DNA of 38,589 nucleotides, from NCBI GenBank assembly GCA_002319875.1, contig DCFS01000248.1:1-38589 (forward strand). Direction: 5' to 3'. The stretch is from Treponema sp. UBA1798. GTDB lineage: Bacteria > Spirochaetota > Spirochaetia > Treponematales > Treponemataceae. Below, in pieces: positions 26,848 through 34,087 of the stretch. A program made the translations under genes and the position numbers. How positions within the stretch are numbered: position 1 is the stretch's first letter; the number at the start of each line of letters is the position of its first letter. The notes below the pieces were generated by a model that saw nothing but the letters and a program-made list of their open reading frames with translations, ran no database searches and had not been told where the DNA came from.

Positions 26848-27624
26848 ATGAAATACCTAAAAAAAATCCTATATGGCATACTTGATGTCTTTCGTTTTGT
26901 GTTGTCATATTTTTCCGGTGGAACGGAATGTCTTGGCTGCGGGATACAAAGTTATGTTGTTCCTCTGTGTCCTGAATGTAAAAAGGAACTCTTTGCATTT
27001 ATACCTTTTTCGGATAACAGACGTTGTCAGGTCTGCGGGAAGGAACTGATTTCAGAATTCTGTATCTGTCTTCAATGCCGCAACAACCCGCTGATTGTGC
27101 ATGCTGATGGTGTTTTTCCCATTTTATCGTATCGTTTATGGAAAAAAATGCTGTTATTCCAATGGAAAATAAGAGGGCTACGGGCTTTATCAGTACTGTA
27201 CGCTGATTTAATGCACAAGGCGATACAACTTGTAGAGCACCAGCAGGGATTGCAGGGAGTGCCTGTTGTTCCTGTGCCGCCACGCAGGGGGAAATTGCGC
27301 CGTACCGGCTGGGATCAGATAGAAGAATTGTGTGGATATCTGAATATATACTATGGCCATCGCATTATTCCTGTTCTTACAGGAAGTTCTATTGAACAAC
27401 AGAAAAAATTAAATCGTACCGAAAGAATTGCACAGATGCATTCGCGTTACCGGCTGAAAAACATGGCGGTGATAAAGAAAATACTGAATGGAAAATTGCC
27501 GCCAGTTGTCTTTCTTGTTGATGATATTATAACGACAGGGGCCACGGCAGAGTCGTGTGCAGTACTTCTCAAAGGACTTGGAATATCGACAGTATATGTT
27601 ATTTCACTTTTTATTGCAGATTAA
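26848..27624 (+). CDS. comF: ComF-family protein (zinc ribbon plus phosphoribosyltransferase domain)
   Basis: This 258-residue protein has the ComF double zinc-finger N-terminus (Cys28, 31, 41, 44, 60, 63, 72, 74 and 77; eight could bind two zincs) and a C-terminal phosphoribosyltransferase domain. The domain carries VVPVPPRRGKLRRTGWDQIEEL, RTERIAQM and the PRPP loop VFLVDDIITTGATAESC (about 216-232). ComF is needed for natural transformation in Bacillus and Haemophilus, where it acts with the ComFA helicase; its reaction is unknown. No other competence genes are visible. In Borrelia comF also follows mutS, as far as I recall, so this may be ancestral gene order. The -35 box of the cheW promoter lies in its last codons. 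Confidence 0.88.
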   Translation: MKYLKKILYGILDVFRFVLSYFSGGTECLGCGIQSYVVPLCPECKKELFAFIPFSDNRRCQVCGKELISEFCICLQCRNNPLIVHADGVFPILSYRLWKKMLLFQWKIRGLRALSVLYADLMHKAIQLVEHQQGLQGVPVVPVPPRRGKLRRTGWDQIEELCGYLNIYYGHRIIPVLTGSSIEQQKKLNRTERIAQMHSRYRLKNMAVIKKILNGKLPPVVFLVDDIITTGATAESCAVLLKGLGISTVYVISLFIAD

Positions 27625-27642
27625 AATTAGGACACCTATAAT
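27614..27642 (+). promoter_or_regulatory. Sigma-70 promoter for cheW-degT-nadK-recN
   Basis: TTGCAG (27614-27619) and a perfect TATAAT (27637-27642) are separated by exactly 17 bases. The expected start point is near 27649, about 59 bases before cheW. The -35 box overlaps the comF 3' end. It is among the clearest promoters in the window. Confidence 0.7.
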
Positions 27643-27674
27643 CTTGCACAATGTTGCTTTTCGATGTATCCTAA
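27627..27674 (+). promoter_or_regulatory. Inverted repeat bracketing the cheW -10 box and transcript start
   Basis: TTAGGACAC (27627-27635) and GTATCCTAA (27666-27674) are inverted copies with one mismatch; one more A-T pair extends them to 10 bp. The centres are 39 bases apart and enclose the -10 box and start point. This could be an operator for a DNA-bending or dimeric regulator. No known regulator motif was recognised. Confidence 0.35.
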
Positions 27675-27707
27675 TATGAATCTGTTATATGAATGCACGG
27701 AGGAAAC

Positions 27708-28190
27708 ATGGCTGATAGCGATTCTCAGTTTCAATTGGTAACATTTCAGCTCGGTGAAGAACTGTATGGCGTAGACATAATGGATGTGAAAGAAATCGTA
27801 AAGATACAGGAAGTGCGTCCAATCCCGAATGCTCCATATTACGTTGAGGGTATTTTTAATTTACGCCGGGAAATTATTCCAATAATAAATCTTCATAAAC
27901 GTTTTCGTCTGAAAAAACTGTCTGCGATTGAAAGTGATGTTTCTGATTTTGAAGGCGGTTTTATCATTCTGAATATCCAGGGGAATAAAGTCGGCATCAT
28001 TATTGATCGTATTGCCCGTGTTGTTACGATAAACACTGCTGATATAAAGGCGCCTCCACAGATGCTCAGTGGAATCGGTACGGAATATATACGCGGTGTT
28101 ATCCGCCGCGAGAATGGATATATTATTATGCTGGATATTAACAGATTGTTCGATCCGAATGAACTCAGAAAAATTATAGATGTTAAATAG
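27708..28190 (+). CDS. cheW: Chemotaxis coupling protein CheW
   Basis: The 160-residue single CheW domain has FQLGEELYGVDIMDVKEIV, IPNAPYYVEGIFNLRREIIPIINL and the closing GVIRRENGYIIMLDINRLF. CheW links methyl-accepting chemoreceptors to the histidine kinase CheA at the cell poles. No cheA, cheX or cheY is adjacent, so this is a second, free-standing CheW, as I recall for one of the two in T. pallidum. ATG 27708 is preceded by GGAGGA at 27699-27704 and is preferred over the in-frame ATG at 27693. It heads the operon from the promoter at 27614-27642. Confidence 0.95.
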   Translation: MADSDSQFQLVTFQLGEELYGVDIMDVKEIVKIQEVRPIPNAPYYVEGIFNLRREIIPIINLHKRFRLKKLSAIESDVSDFEGGFIILNIQGNKVGIIIDRIARVVTINTADIKAPPQMLSGIGTEYIRGVIRRENGYIIMLDINRLFDPNELRKIIDVK

Positions 28191-28223
28191 TTTTCAGTAT
28201 CTTTGTTTATAAACAGGTAGGAA

Positions 28224-29315
28224 ATGATACAGACTTTCAGCTCAACTATCCGCAGAAAGGAAATGGATGCAGTGCTGACCTGCATGGTTGATGAAAAGAT
28301 TGGCCCCGGGGAACTGAATGTCCGTCTGATACAGGCTGTAAAAGATTTTTTTGCCTGTTCCGGTGCAGTAGCGTTGCGGAGTCCTGCTATAGCGTTGCGT
28401 TATGCCTTAAAGGCTTTGGATTTACCGGCAAAAAGTTCCATTATGATTTCCGCTCTGGCTCCTGTATGGCAGATTTTTACTGTTGAAGAAGCAGGGTATG
28501 TTCCATTAGTTCTTGATGTGGATGAAACAACAGGACTTATCACAACAGATATTGTTTCAGAAGGAATAAAAAACGGCGGAAGGTTACTGCTGCTTCATGA
28601 AACGATGGGAATTATGCCTGATATGCAGGGCATAATGGAATTGGGAATTCCCGTAATAGAAGATGTTTCTCAGAGTGCCGGAGCTGTATACACGGATATG
28701 AATTCTGATATCCCTGCAATGGATGAAAACTCTCCGGCTGGGGACGAATCAGCTAAATCGGGTAAAAAAGCGGGCATGTTCGGTTTGTTCTCTATTCTGG
28801 GACTCGAGGAATATGATATCATTACAGGTGGCGGCGGCGCTGTCCTTATGGCTCCCGGAAAAAGAGAGTGGGTAGTTCTCAAAAAAATTGCTGACGTACT
28901 ACCGGAAACGGATTTGCTGCCGGATATAAACAGTGCACTTGCCTGTGTGCAGATAAAAGAATATCAGCGTAATGAGGCTGTAAGAAAAGATATATTTACT
29001 TTATATCAGCGTTCGCTGCTTTCCGGGAAAAATAGAACATATATACGTGCTCCTGATGAAGGCTCTGCAGCATGGTCATTTCCTGTTATCATTGCCGGGA
29101 GTTTTAAAGACGTAAAACAGTACGCAGTAAGAAAGGATATAGAAATACGTCCTGCTTATGAGCATTCGGTTATAAGCAGATTTGATGATGAAATGTCTTT
29201 ATCATTTCATCATGCAAAGTCTTTATTGCTTCGTTGCGTACTTTTTCCGCTGTATCCCCGTCTTGGTAAATCCCAGATTCAAAAAATAGCCAGAGTTCTC
29301 GGAACGCTGCCGTAA
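28224..29315 (+). CDS. DegT/DnrJ/EryC1-family protein lacking the PLP lysine
   Basis: The 363-residue protein keeps the outline of the sugar-aminotransferase family (called SpsC-like in T. pallidum): ALRSPAIALRYALKALDL (about 50-67) for the usual GTxAL cofactor-phosphate region, PVIEDVSQSAGAVY (143-156) with the PLP-pyridine Asp147 and Gln150, and FGLFSILGLEEYDIITGGGG (186-205). In active members the last motif has Lys two residues before I/L-T-T-G; here that stretch is EEYD and has no lysine. An acidic insert of about 20 residues (160-181) precedes it. The protein is probably not a PLP transaminase and may have a regulatory or structural role. AGGTAGGA supports the ATG. Confidence 0.75.
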   Translation: MIQTFSSTIRRKEMDAVLTCMVDEKIGPGELNVRLIQAVKDFFACSGAVALRSPAIALRYALKALDLPAKSSIMISALAPVWQIFTVEEAGYVPLVLDVDETTGLITTDIVSEGIKNGGRLLLLHETMGIMPDMQGIMELGIPVIEDVSQSAGAVYTDMNSDIPAMDENSPAGDESAKSGKKAGMFGLFSILGLEEYDIITGGGGAVLMAPGKREWVVLKKIADVLPETDLLPDINSALACVQIKEYQRNEAVRKDIFTLYQRSLLSGKNRTYIRAPDEGSAAWSFPVIIAGSFKDVKQYAVRKDIEIRPAYEHSVISRFDDEMSLSFHHAKSLLLRCVLFPLYPRLGKSQIQKIARVLGTLP

Positions 29316-29329
29316 GGCCGGTATAATGC

Positions 29330-30172
29330 ATGAAAAAATGTTTAATCGTCGAAAATATACATAAAAAAGAAGCTGAACAGCTGGGAGACAGTATCGGGGC
29401 TTTCCTTAAAAAACATGATATTGCCGTATCTTATTACCGACTTGATAAATGCAATGAAGAAAGCACTTTCAGCGGGAATGACTTTGTTGTTACGCTTGGT
29501 GGTGACGGAACGGTATTGTATGCGGCCCGGGGATGTGCGCCGTATGGAATTCCTGTTTTTCCTGTTAATCTTGGTGAATTCGGGTTTATCGCCGGGGTGC
29601 AGAAAGTAACGTGGGAAAAAGATCTCCTTGCATTTCTCGAGGGAAAACTGATACCTGTGGGGCGGAATATGATACAGGTTGATGTTATACATGCAGGTAA
29701 TACTATTTTTTCATCGAATGGCCTTAATGATATTGTAATTACCAGTCAGGTAGGTGCTCAAACTTTGCTGCTGCAGGTTGTTTATAACCATGCCCCTCTC
29801 GGACTGTTCAAAGCAGATGGGATTATTGTTGCGACCGCGACAGGTTCGACTGCATATTCGGTTTCCGCCGGAGGCCCCATCATAGATCCTGAACTTGACG
29901 CTTTTGTGTTAACTCCCGTTAATTCTTTTTCTCTTTCTGTTCGCCCGCTCGTATTTAATCCGGAGGGAGAATTGAGCATACATATTCTTCCCTGGCGCAA
30001 CCAGAAGGCCGTGGCAACTGTCGACGGACAGCTGCCTGTGGAGCTTACTGTTACAGATGTTGTAATAATAACGAAAGCATCTCAGAAGGCTTTGCTGGTG
30101 GGCTGTACGATAGATAATTTTTATGCTGCTCTCCGTTCAAAGTTGAATTGGGCGGGAGGTCCACATGCTTGA
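29330..30172 (+). CDS. nadK: NAD kinase
   Basis: The 280-residue enzyme phosphorylates NAD+ to NADP+ using ATP or polyphosphate. Motifs: TLGGDGTVLYAARG (55-68, catalytic Asp59), NLGEFGFIAG, FSSNGLNDIVI (NE/D motif region) and GIIVATATGSTAYSVSAGGPII with the conserved TGSTAYS-type loop. The length fits the bacterial PpnK type. It begins 14 bases after the DegT-like gene and overlaps recN by 8 bases, so expression is likely coupled with that DNA-repair gene. Confidence 0.95.
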   Translation: MKKCLIVENIHKKEAEQLGDSIGAFLKKHDIAVSYYRLDKCNEESTFSGNDFVVTLGGDGTVLYAARGCAPYGIPVFPVNLGEFGFIAGVQKVTWEKDLLAFLEGKLIPVGRNMIQVDVIHAGNTIFSSNGLNDIVITSQVGAQTLLLQVVYNHAPLGLFKADGIIVATATGSTAYSVSAGGPIIDPELDAFVLTPVNSFSLSVRPLVFNPEGELSIHILPWRNQKAVATVDGQLPVELTVTDVVIITKASQKALLVGCTIDNFYAALRSKLNWAGGPHA

Positions 30173-31925
30173 ACAGCTTACGATAAAAGATTTTGCACTG
30201 ATAGATTCTCTTTCGTTGGAATTATCTGATGGTTTTACGGTACTTTCAGGTGAAACAGGAGCAGGAAAATCTATTCTTATCGGAGCTTTGTCATTTGTTC
30301 TCGGCGGTAAGGCGGATGTAGAACAAATCAGGGCAGGTGCGAATGAAGCTGTTGTTACGGCTTCATTCGCACTCAATTTACCTGCAGCTGCAGGACAAAA
30401 AAAAACAGGCGGTAGTACGGATAATGAAGAGCCCCGGTCTGCATGGGACTGGCTTGCCGGTCACGGTATAGAACCGGAAGACGGCCGCATACTGTTGCGC
30501 CGCCTTGTCAGAAACAATGGAAAAACGGGTGCCTGGATCCAGGGATCTCCGGTAACACGATCTGATTTAGTTTCTTTTTCTGCTTTTCTGATAGATATTC
30601 ATGGACAGCACGAACATCAGTCTCTTATGCGTGTTGCCGAACATCGTGTGTTTCTCGATGCATGGGCAGGTATTACGGAGAATGTCAATTCATTTACCGC
30701 ATTATATGCGGAGCTCGTGCAGAAACGCAGACTTCTTGATCAGATAAACTCTTCTGAGAATGACCGGAGCCGCAGAATAGATATACTTACGTTTGCAGTA
30801 AATGAAATAACGCAGGCGAAATTGACAGCGGGAGAAGATGAAGAGCTGGGGGCTGAAGAATCAAAACTTTCATCATTTGAAAAACTGTATTCTGTCATTA
30901 AAGATATAACCGAAACTTTTGATAATGATACTTCCGGCATTGTACCGCTCCTGAAAAAAGCCCGTAATACAGTTTCCCAGGCAGTATCGCTGGATAAAGC
31001 TCTTGGTGCTCTTGATTCACGGATTGAGAGCTCTTTTTATGAGATTTCCGATATCGCGGAAGAATTCAGAACTTATTCAAATAATCTCGTATTTGATCCT
31101 GAACGGCTTGCTGCAGTACAGGACCGTATGGCGCTGATATATTCATTGAAAAAAAAGTATGCATCATCCGTATCTGCTCCTGTAAGCGATGTTATTGCCT
31201 ATTGTTCCGCAGCGCAGAAGGAACTTGAAAATCTTACCGGCGGAACTGTCGAAAAAAACGCTTTGAAAGAACTCTGCGAAAGTCTCGAGCGTAGTGTATA
31301 TGTTGCTGCAAAAGAGATTTCTGCTAAGCGGAGAACTGCAGCAGAAAAAATGGAAAAAGGTGTTGAGGAAGTACTTGCCCGGCTTGGAATGGCCGGGACA
31401 AGGTTTTCAGTTGATATAAAAGATAAACCTGGAACCGGAGTTGAACAGAAGTGCGGTCCGTACGGTATGGACGATATTGAATTCCTTATCAGCGCCAATA
31501 AAGGGGCGCCATTGTTGTCCCTTGCAAAGATTGCGTCAGGTGGTGAATTGTCACGGATCATGCTGGCTCTTAAAACCATTTTTGCCGAAACAGATAGTGT
31601 TCCAACGATGATTTTTGATGAAATCGATACCGGAATCGGCGGAGAGGTTGCCGTAGCTGTCGGTAGTCATATGAAAACGCTTGCAAGGAAAAGACAGATT
31701 TTATGTATAACACATCTGGCCAGTATTGCTGTTTATGCCGATAATCAGATAAAAGTTGAAAAGGGTATAGAAGAGAATGTAATGAGGACAGCAGCTTCAG
31801 AAGTAAAGGGTGAAAAACGCGTTGCGGAAATTGCCAGAATGCTTTCAGGTGATTCGGAAAGTGAGGAATCTCTTGACCATGCCCGTTCCCTGCTGCTGAA
31901 ATTTAGCGGAAAGCTGTCTGATTAA
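30165..31925 (+). CDS. recN: DNA repair protein RecN
   Basis: This 586-residue SMC-like ATPase acts early in double-strand-break repair. The N-terminal half has MLEQLTIKDFALIDSLSLEL and Walker A SGETGAGKSIL (28-38), then IDIHGQHEHQSLM with the Q-loop. A central coiled-coil region (about 185-400) follows. The C-terminal half has the ABC signature KIASGGELSRIMLALK, Walker B TMIFDEIDTGIGG and CITHLASIA. GGGAGGT lies 5 bases before the ATG, inside nadK. About 25 extra residues occur near 80-105 (AGQKKTGGSTDNEEPRSAWD), a hydrophilic loop not needed for the fold. Confidence 0.95.
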   Translation: MLEQLTIKDFALIDSLSLELSDGFTVLSGETGAGKSILIGALSFVLGGKADVEQIRAGANEAVVTASFALNLPAAAGQKKTGGSTDNEEPRSAWDWLAGHGIEPEDGRILLRRLVRNNGKTGAWIQGSPVTRSDLVSFSAFLIDIHGQHEHQSLMRVAEHRVFLDAWAGITENVNSFTALYAELVQKRRLLDQINSSENDRSRRIDILTFAVNEITQAKLTAGEDEELGAEESKLSSFEKLYSVIKDITETFDNDTSGIVPLLKKARNTVSQAVSLDKALGALDSRIESSFYEISDIAEEFRTYSNNLVFDPERLAAVQDRMALIYSLKKKYASSVSAPVSDVIAYCSAAQKELENLTGGTVEKNALKELCESLERSVYVAAKEISAKRRTAAEKMEKGVEEVLARLGMAGTRFSVDIKDKPGTGVEQKCGPYGMDDIEFLISANKGAPLLSLAKIASGGELSRIMLALKTIFAETDSVPTMIFDEIDTGIGGEVAVAVGSHMKTLARKRQILCITHLASIAVYADNQIKVEKGIEENVMRTAASEVKGEKRVAEIARMLSGDSESEESLDHARSLLLKFSGKLSD

Positions 31926-31945
31926 TAATACAGGAGGCGTAACAG

Positions 31946-32749
31946 ATGGCGAAAATAACAGTTGATGAACGTGAGTTATATAATAAGAAAATTGAGCCCT
32001 ATCAGGAGCGCGTCGCAAAATCTCTTGAGAAAGAAAAAAACATACAGGAACTTATACATAGAGATTCATCCGGCCTTGCGTATAAAAAACTGGTACTCTG
32101 TGATGAAATGATTTATGTTTCAACACTCTATATGATGATGAATACGCTTTCGCTTAAAATTCTTTCTATAAAAAACAATGATGTTCTCAATGATGCCCGG
32201 AAAACTCTGTATAAAGCGATAATATATCTGGAAGAAATTGTTTCAAATGTTGTTGATATCCCTTATTCTGAACTTGAGGTCAGACTTTCCGAAATCAGTA
32301 ATACTCCGCTTGAAAAACGGTATTATCAGATCAGAAAGTTAGGACTTTCAATCAGACTGCTCATAGATGCTTTCGGTGAGAATACAAAGTGGAGATGGTC
32401 TTTTGTTGAACTGGAAGGAAGGTTTGCGGTAGTAGCAAAAAACCTGATAGATATGAGATCTGCAGCAAAAGACTATTTTGATCCCAGATCGCTTGATTAT
32501 GATACAACTGTATATTATCTCCGCCTGATCAAAAAACTTCTTGAAAAATCGGCTGCCGCCTATCGGGACCGCTATGAACTTTCTACGCGGCGGCTGGATG
32601 ATATCCGGATGGCAATTAACTTCCTTTTGGCTCAGCGACGGCTGTGCATTGCGACAGGAAATGTTGAAGAGGCAGAAGAGATCAGAAAAAAGGCTGTTGT
32701 CTGGAAGGATAAGATGGAAGCGGATCATAAAGCAGGGACAAGCAAGTAG
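31946..32749 (+). CDS. Conserved-looking helical cytoplasmic protein of unknown function
   Basis: I do not recognise this 267-residue protein. It has no signal peptide, membrane helix or cysteine-metal site and is predicted by eye to be almost entirely helical, with heptad-like stretches at both ends (for example IEPYQERVAKSLEKEKNIQE and NVEEAEEIRKKAVVWKDKME). A strong Shine-Dalgarno (AGGAGGCG) precedes ATG 31946, 20 bases after recN, so it is probably well expressed in the cheW-recN operon. A gene of unknown function sits after recN in T. pallidum as I recall it, which would be the obvious homologue. The stop codon overlaps the first repeat of the pnrA control region. Confidence 0.75.
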   Translation: MAKITVDERELYNKKIEPYQERVAKSLEKEKNIQELIHRDSSGLAYKKLVLCDEMIYVSTLYMMMNTLSLKILSIKNNDVLNDARKTLYKAIIYLEEIVSNVVDIPYSELEVRLSEISNTPLEKRYYQIRKLGLSIRLLIDAFGENTKWRWSFVELEGRFAVVAKNLIDMRSAAKDYFDPRSLDYDTTVYYLRLIKKLLEKSAAAYRDRYELSTRRLDDIRMAINFLLAQRRLCIATGNVEEAEEIRKKAVVWKDKMEADHKAGTSK

Positions 32750-32779
32750 ATTGTATAATCGGTAGATTGTACAATTGTA
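32746..32779 (+). promoter_or_regulatory. Direct repeats and palindrome in the pnrA promoter (candidate operator)
   Basis: GTAGATTGTA occurs exactly twice, at 32746-32755 and 32762-32771, with a 16-base period. The second copy runs into the perfect 10-bp palindrome TACAATTGTA (32770-32779), which overlaps the -35 box. This arrangement suggests a regulator-binding site for the purine-nucleoside uptake operon. The first copy covers the stop codon of the upstream gene. Confidence 0.4.
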
Positions 32780-32794
32780 AAAATGGAGTATAAT
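32767..32794 (+). promoter_or_regulatory. Sigma-70 promoter for pnrA
   Basis: TTGTAC (32767-32772) and a perfect TATAAT (32789-32794) are separated by 16 bases. The start point should be near 32801, giving a leader of about 48 bases that ends in a strong GGAGGA. Confidence 0.6.
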
Positions 32795-32848
32795 ATAAAA
32801 AGTTCTTTATATCATTGAATGTGTCTTTTTATTTTATGGAGGATAAGT

Positions 32849-33958
32849 GTGAAAAAAAACAGTTTTATTGCTGCAATTATATTATTGTCAGCATCAGTAT
32901 TTGTCGGCTGTTCAAAAAATCCTAAAAAAGCAGCTTCGACTGACAATCGACCTACGGTCCGGCTCATAACAGATGCAACAGGCATTGATGATAAATCGTT
33001 CAATGCAGCAGCGTGGAGAGGTATCCTTTCATATTATGGTGACACATGGGAAAATCAATCTGCCCGGGGTACAAAATATGATGCAATAACCTGCCAGACG
33101 CAGGATATGTATATTCCGGTTTTGAAGCAGGTATCCGATGAAGCTCCTGATCTTATAGTTGTGACGGGTTTTACATTTGCAGACGCGCTTGGCGAAGTTG
33201 CACCGTTGTACCCGAAACAGAAGTATATGATTGTTGATGTAGACTGGGTCAATCAGCCTAACGTGATGCAGTTCGTTTTTACGGAGGAACAGGGCTCATT
33301 CCTTGTCGGTGCTGCCGCTGCGCTTCAGTCACAGGAAGAGAAGATAAAACATCCGAAATTCGGTTTTATCGGTGGTGTACCGGGGGCAACAATAACCAAG
33401 TTTGAAGTCGGCTATATTCAGGGGTTGAAGGCTATTATTCCGGATGCCGGGATAGTCGATTTTTATGCCAATGACTGGGGAAAACCGGAACTTGCCAAGA
33501 CGCAGGCAAAAAACTGGTATGACAGCGGCGTTTATGCTATTTATTCTGCTGCAGGGGGAACAGGTAACGGTACCATTGCACAGGCAAAGGAATATCGCAT
33601 GGGCGGAAAAAATGTCTGGGCTATAGGTGTCGATTCGGACCAGTATGCTGACGGTATTTACGAAGGACAAAAATCTGCGGTGCTGACATCAATGATAAAG
33701 CGTGTTGAGTCGGCAACATTGTATGCCCTCAAATCTCTTGAAAATAATACATTCAAGGCAGGAGTTGTGTCTCTGGCATTGAAAGATGATGGCGTCGGAT
33801 ATTCAAAGGCTAATCCTGATCTGAGTCCTGCAGTAGTGGAAAAACTTGAACAGTACAAGGCTGATATTATCAGCGGGAAAATTCAGGTTATCGGTACATA
33901 TAAAGATGCGCTTGCTGCCGGAAAGGTTCCTGCCGGTCTGGGAGCTAAGGATAACTGA
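32849..33958 (+). CDS. pnrA: BMP-family lipoprotein, purine nucleoside receptor (PnrA/TmpC-like)
   Basis: The 369-residue substrate-binding lipoprotein begins at GTG 32849, five bases after GGAGGA (32838-32843); an ATG at 32819 would add ten residues before the signal peptide. Residues 1-20 form a lipoprotein signal (IILLSASVFVGC) with Cys21 as the lipidated residue. The mature part is a BMP-type binding protein: VRLITDATGIDDKSFNAAAW, DLIVVTGFTFADALGEVAPLYP, FTEEQGSFLVGAAAAL, GFIGGVPGATITKFEVGYIQG, YAIYSAAGGTGNG and WAIGVDSDQYADG. In T. pallidum this protein (TP0319) binds guanosine, adenosine and inosine. The transporter genes follow after a terminator. Confidence 0.93.
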   Translation: MKKNSFIAAIILLSASVFVGCSKNPKKAASTDNRPTVRLITDATGIDDKSFNAAAWRGILSYYGDTWENQSARGTKYDAITCQTQDMYIPVLKQVSDEAPDLIVVTGFTFADALGEVAPLYPKQKYMIVDVDWVNQPNVMQFVFTEEQGSFLVGAAAALQSQEEKIKHPKFGFIGGVPGATITKFEVGYIQGLKAIIPDAGIVDFYANDWGKPELAKTQAKNWYDSGVYAIYSAAGGTGNGTIAQAKEYRMGGKNVWAIGVDSDQYADGIYEGQKSAVLTSMIKRVESATLYALKSLENNTFKAGVVSLALKDDGVGYSKANPDLSPAVVEKLEQYKADIISGKIQVIGTYKDALAAGKVPAGLGAKDN

Positions 33959-33998
33959 TAAGGGATCCTGAATAGCGTAATTCGCTCTTTAGGCAGAT

Positions 33999-34029
33999 AC
34001 GCTGCGTTTAGTATACGCAGCGTTTTTTT
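33999..34029 (+). terminator. Rho-independent terminator after pnrA
   Basis: ACGCTGCG (33999-34006) pairs perfectly with CGCAGCGT (34016-34023) around a 9-base loop, followed directly by seven Ts (34023-34029). It is the only clear intrinsic terminator in the window. It should let the binding protein be made in excess over the transporter. Confidence 0.88.
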
Positions 34030-34053
34030 ATATGTTTTCGTATACAGACTCCA

Positions 34054-34059
34054 TATAAT
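34054..34059 (+). promoter_or_regulatory. Possible promoter (-10 box) for the BMP-type transporter genes
   Basis: A perfect TATAAT sits 25 bases after the terminator and 28 bases before the ATPase gene. No good -35 box is found 16-18 bases upstream, and there is no extended -10 TG, so this is a weak or activator-dependent candidate. It would allow expression independent of read-through. Confidence 0.35.
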
Positions 34060-34087
34060 CAAACATTTTCAGGAGTAGAGGTTTCTC

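Noticed and set aside
27643..27662. Sigma-54-like promoter (TTGCAC...TTGC) before cheW
   Set aside because: The spacing between the two elements is one base short and the -24 GG is missing; the sigma-70 boxes just upstream are much better.
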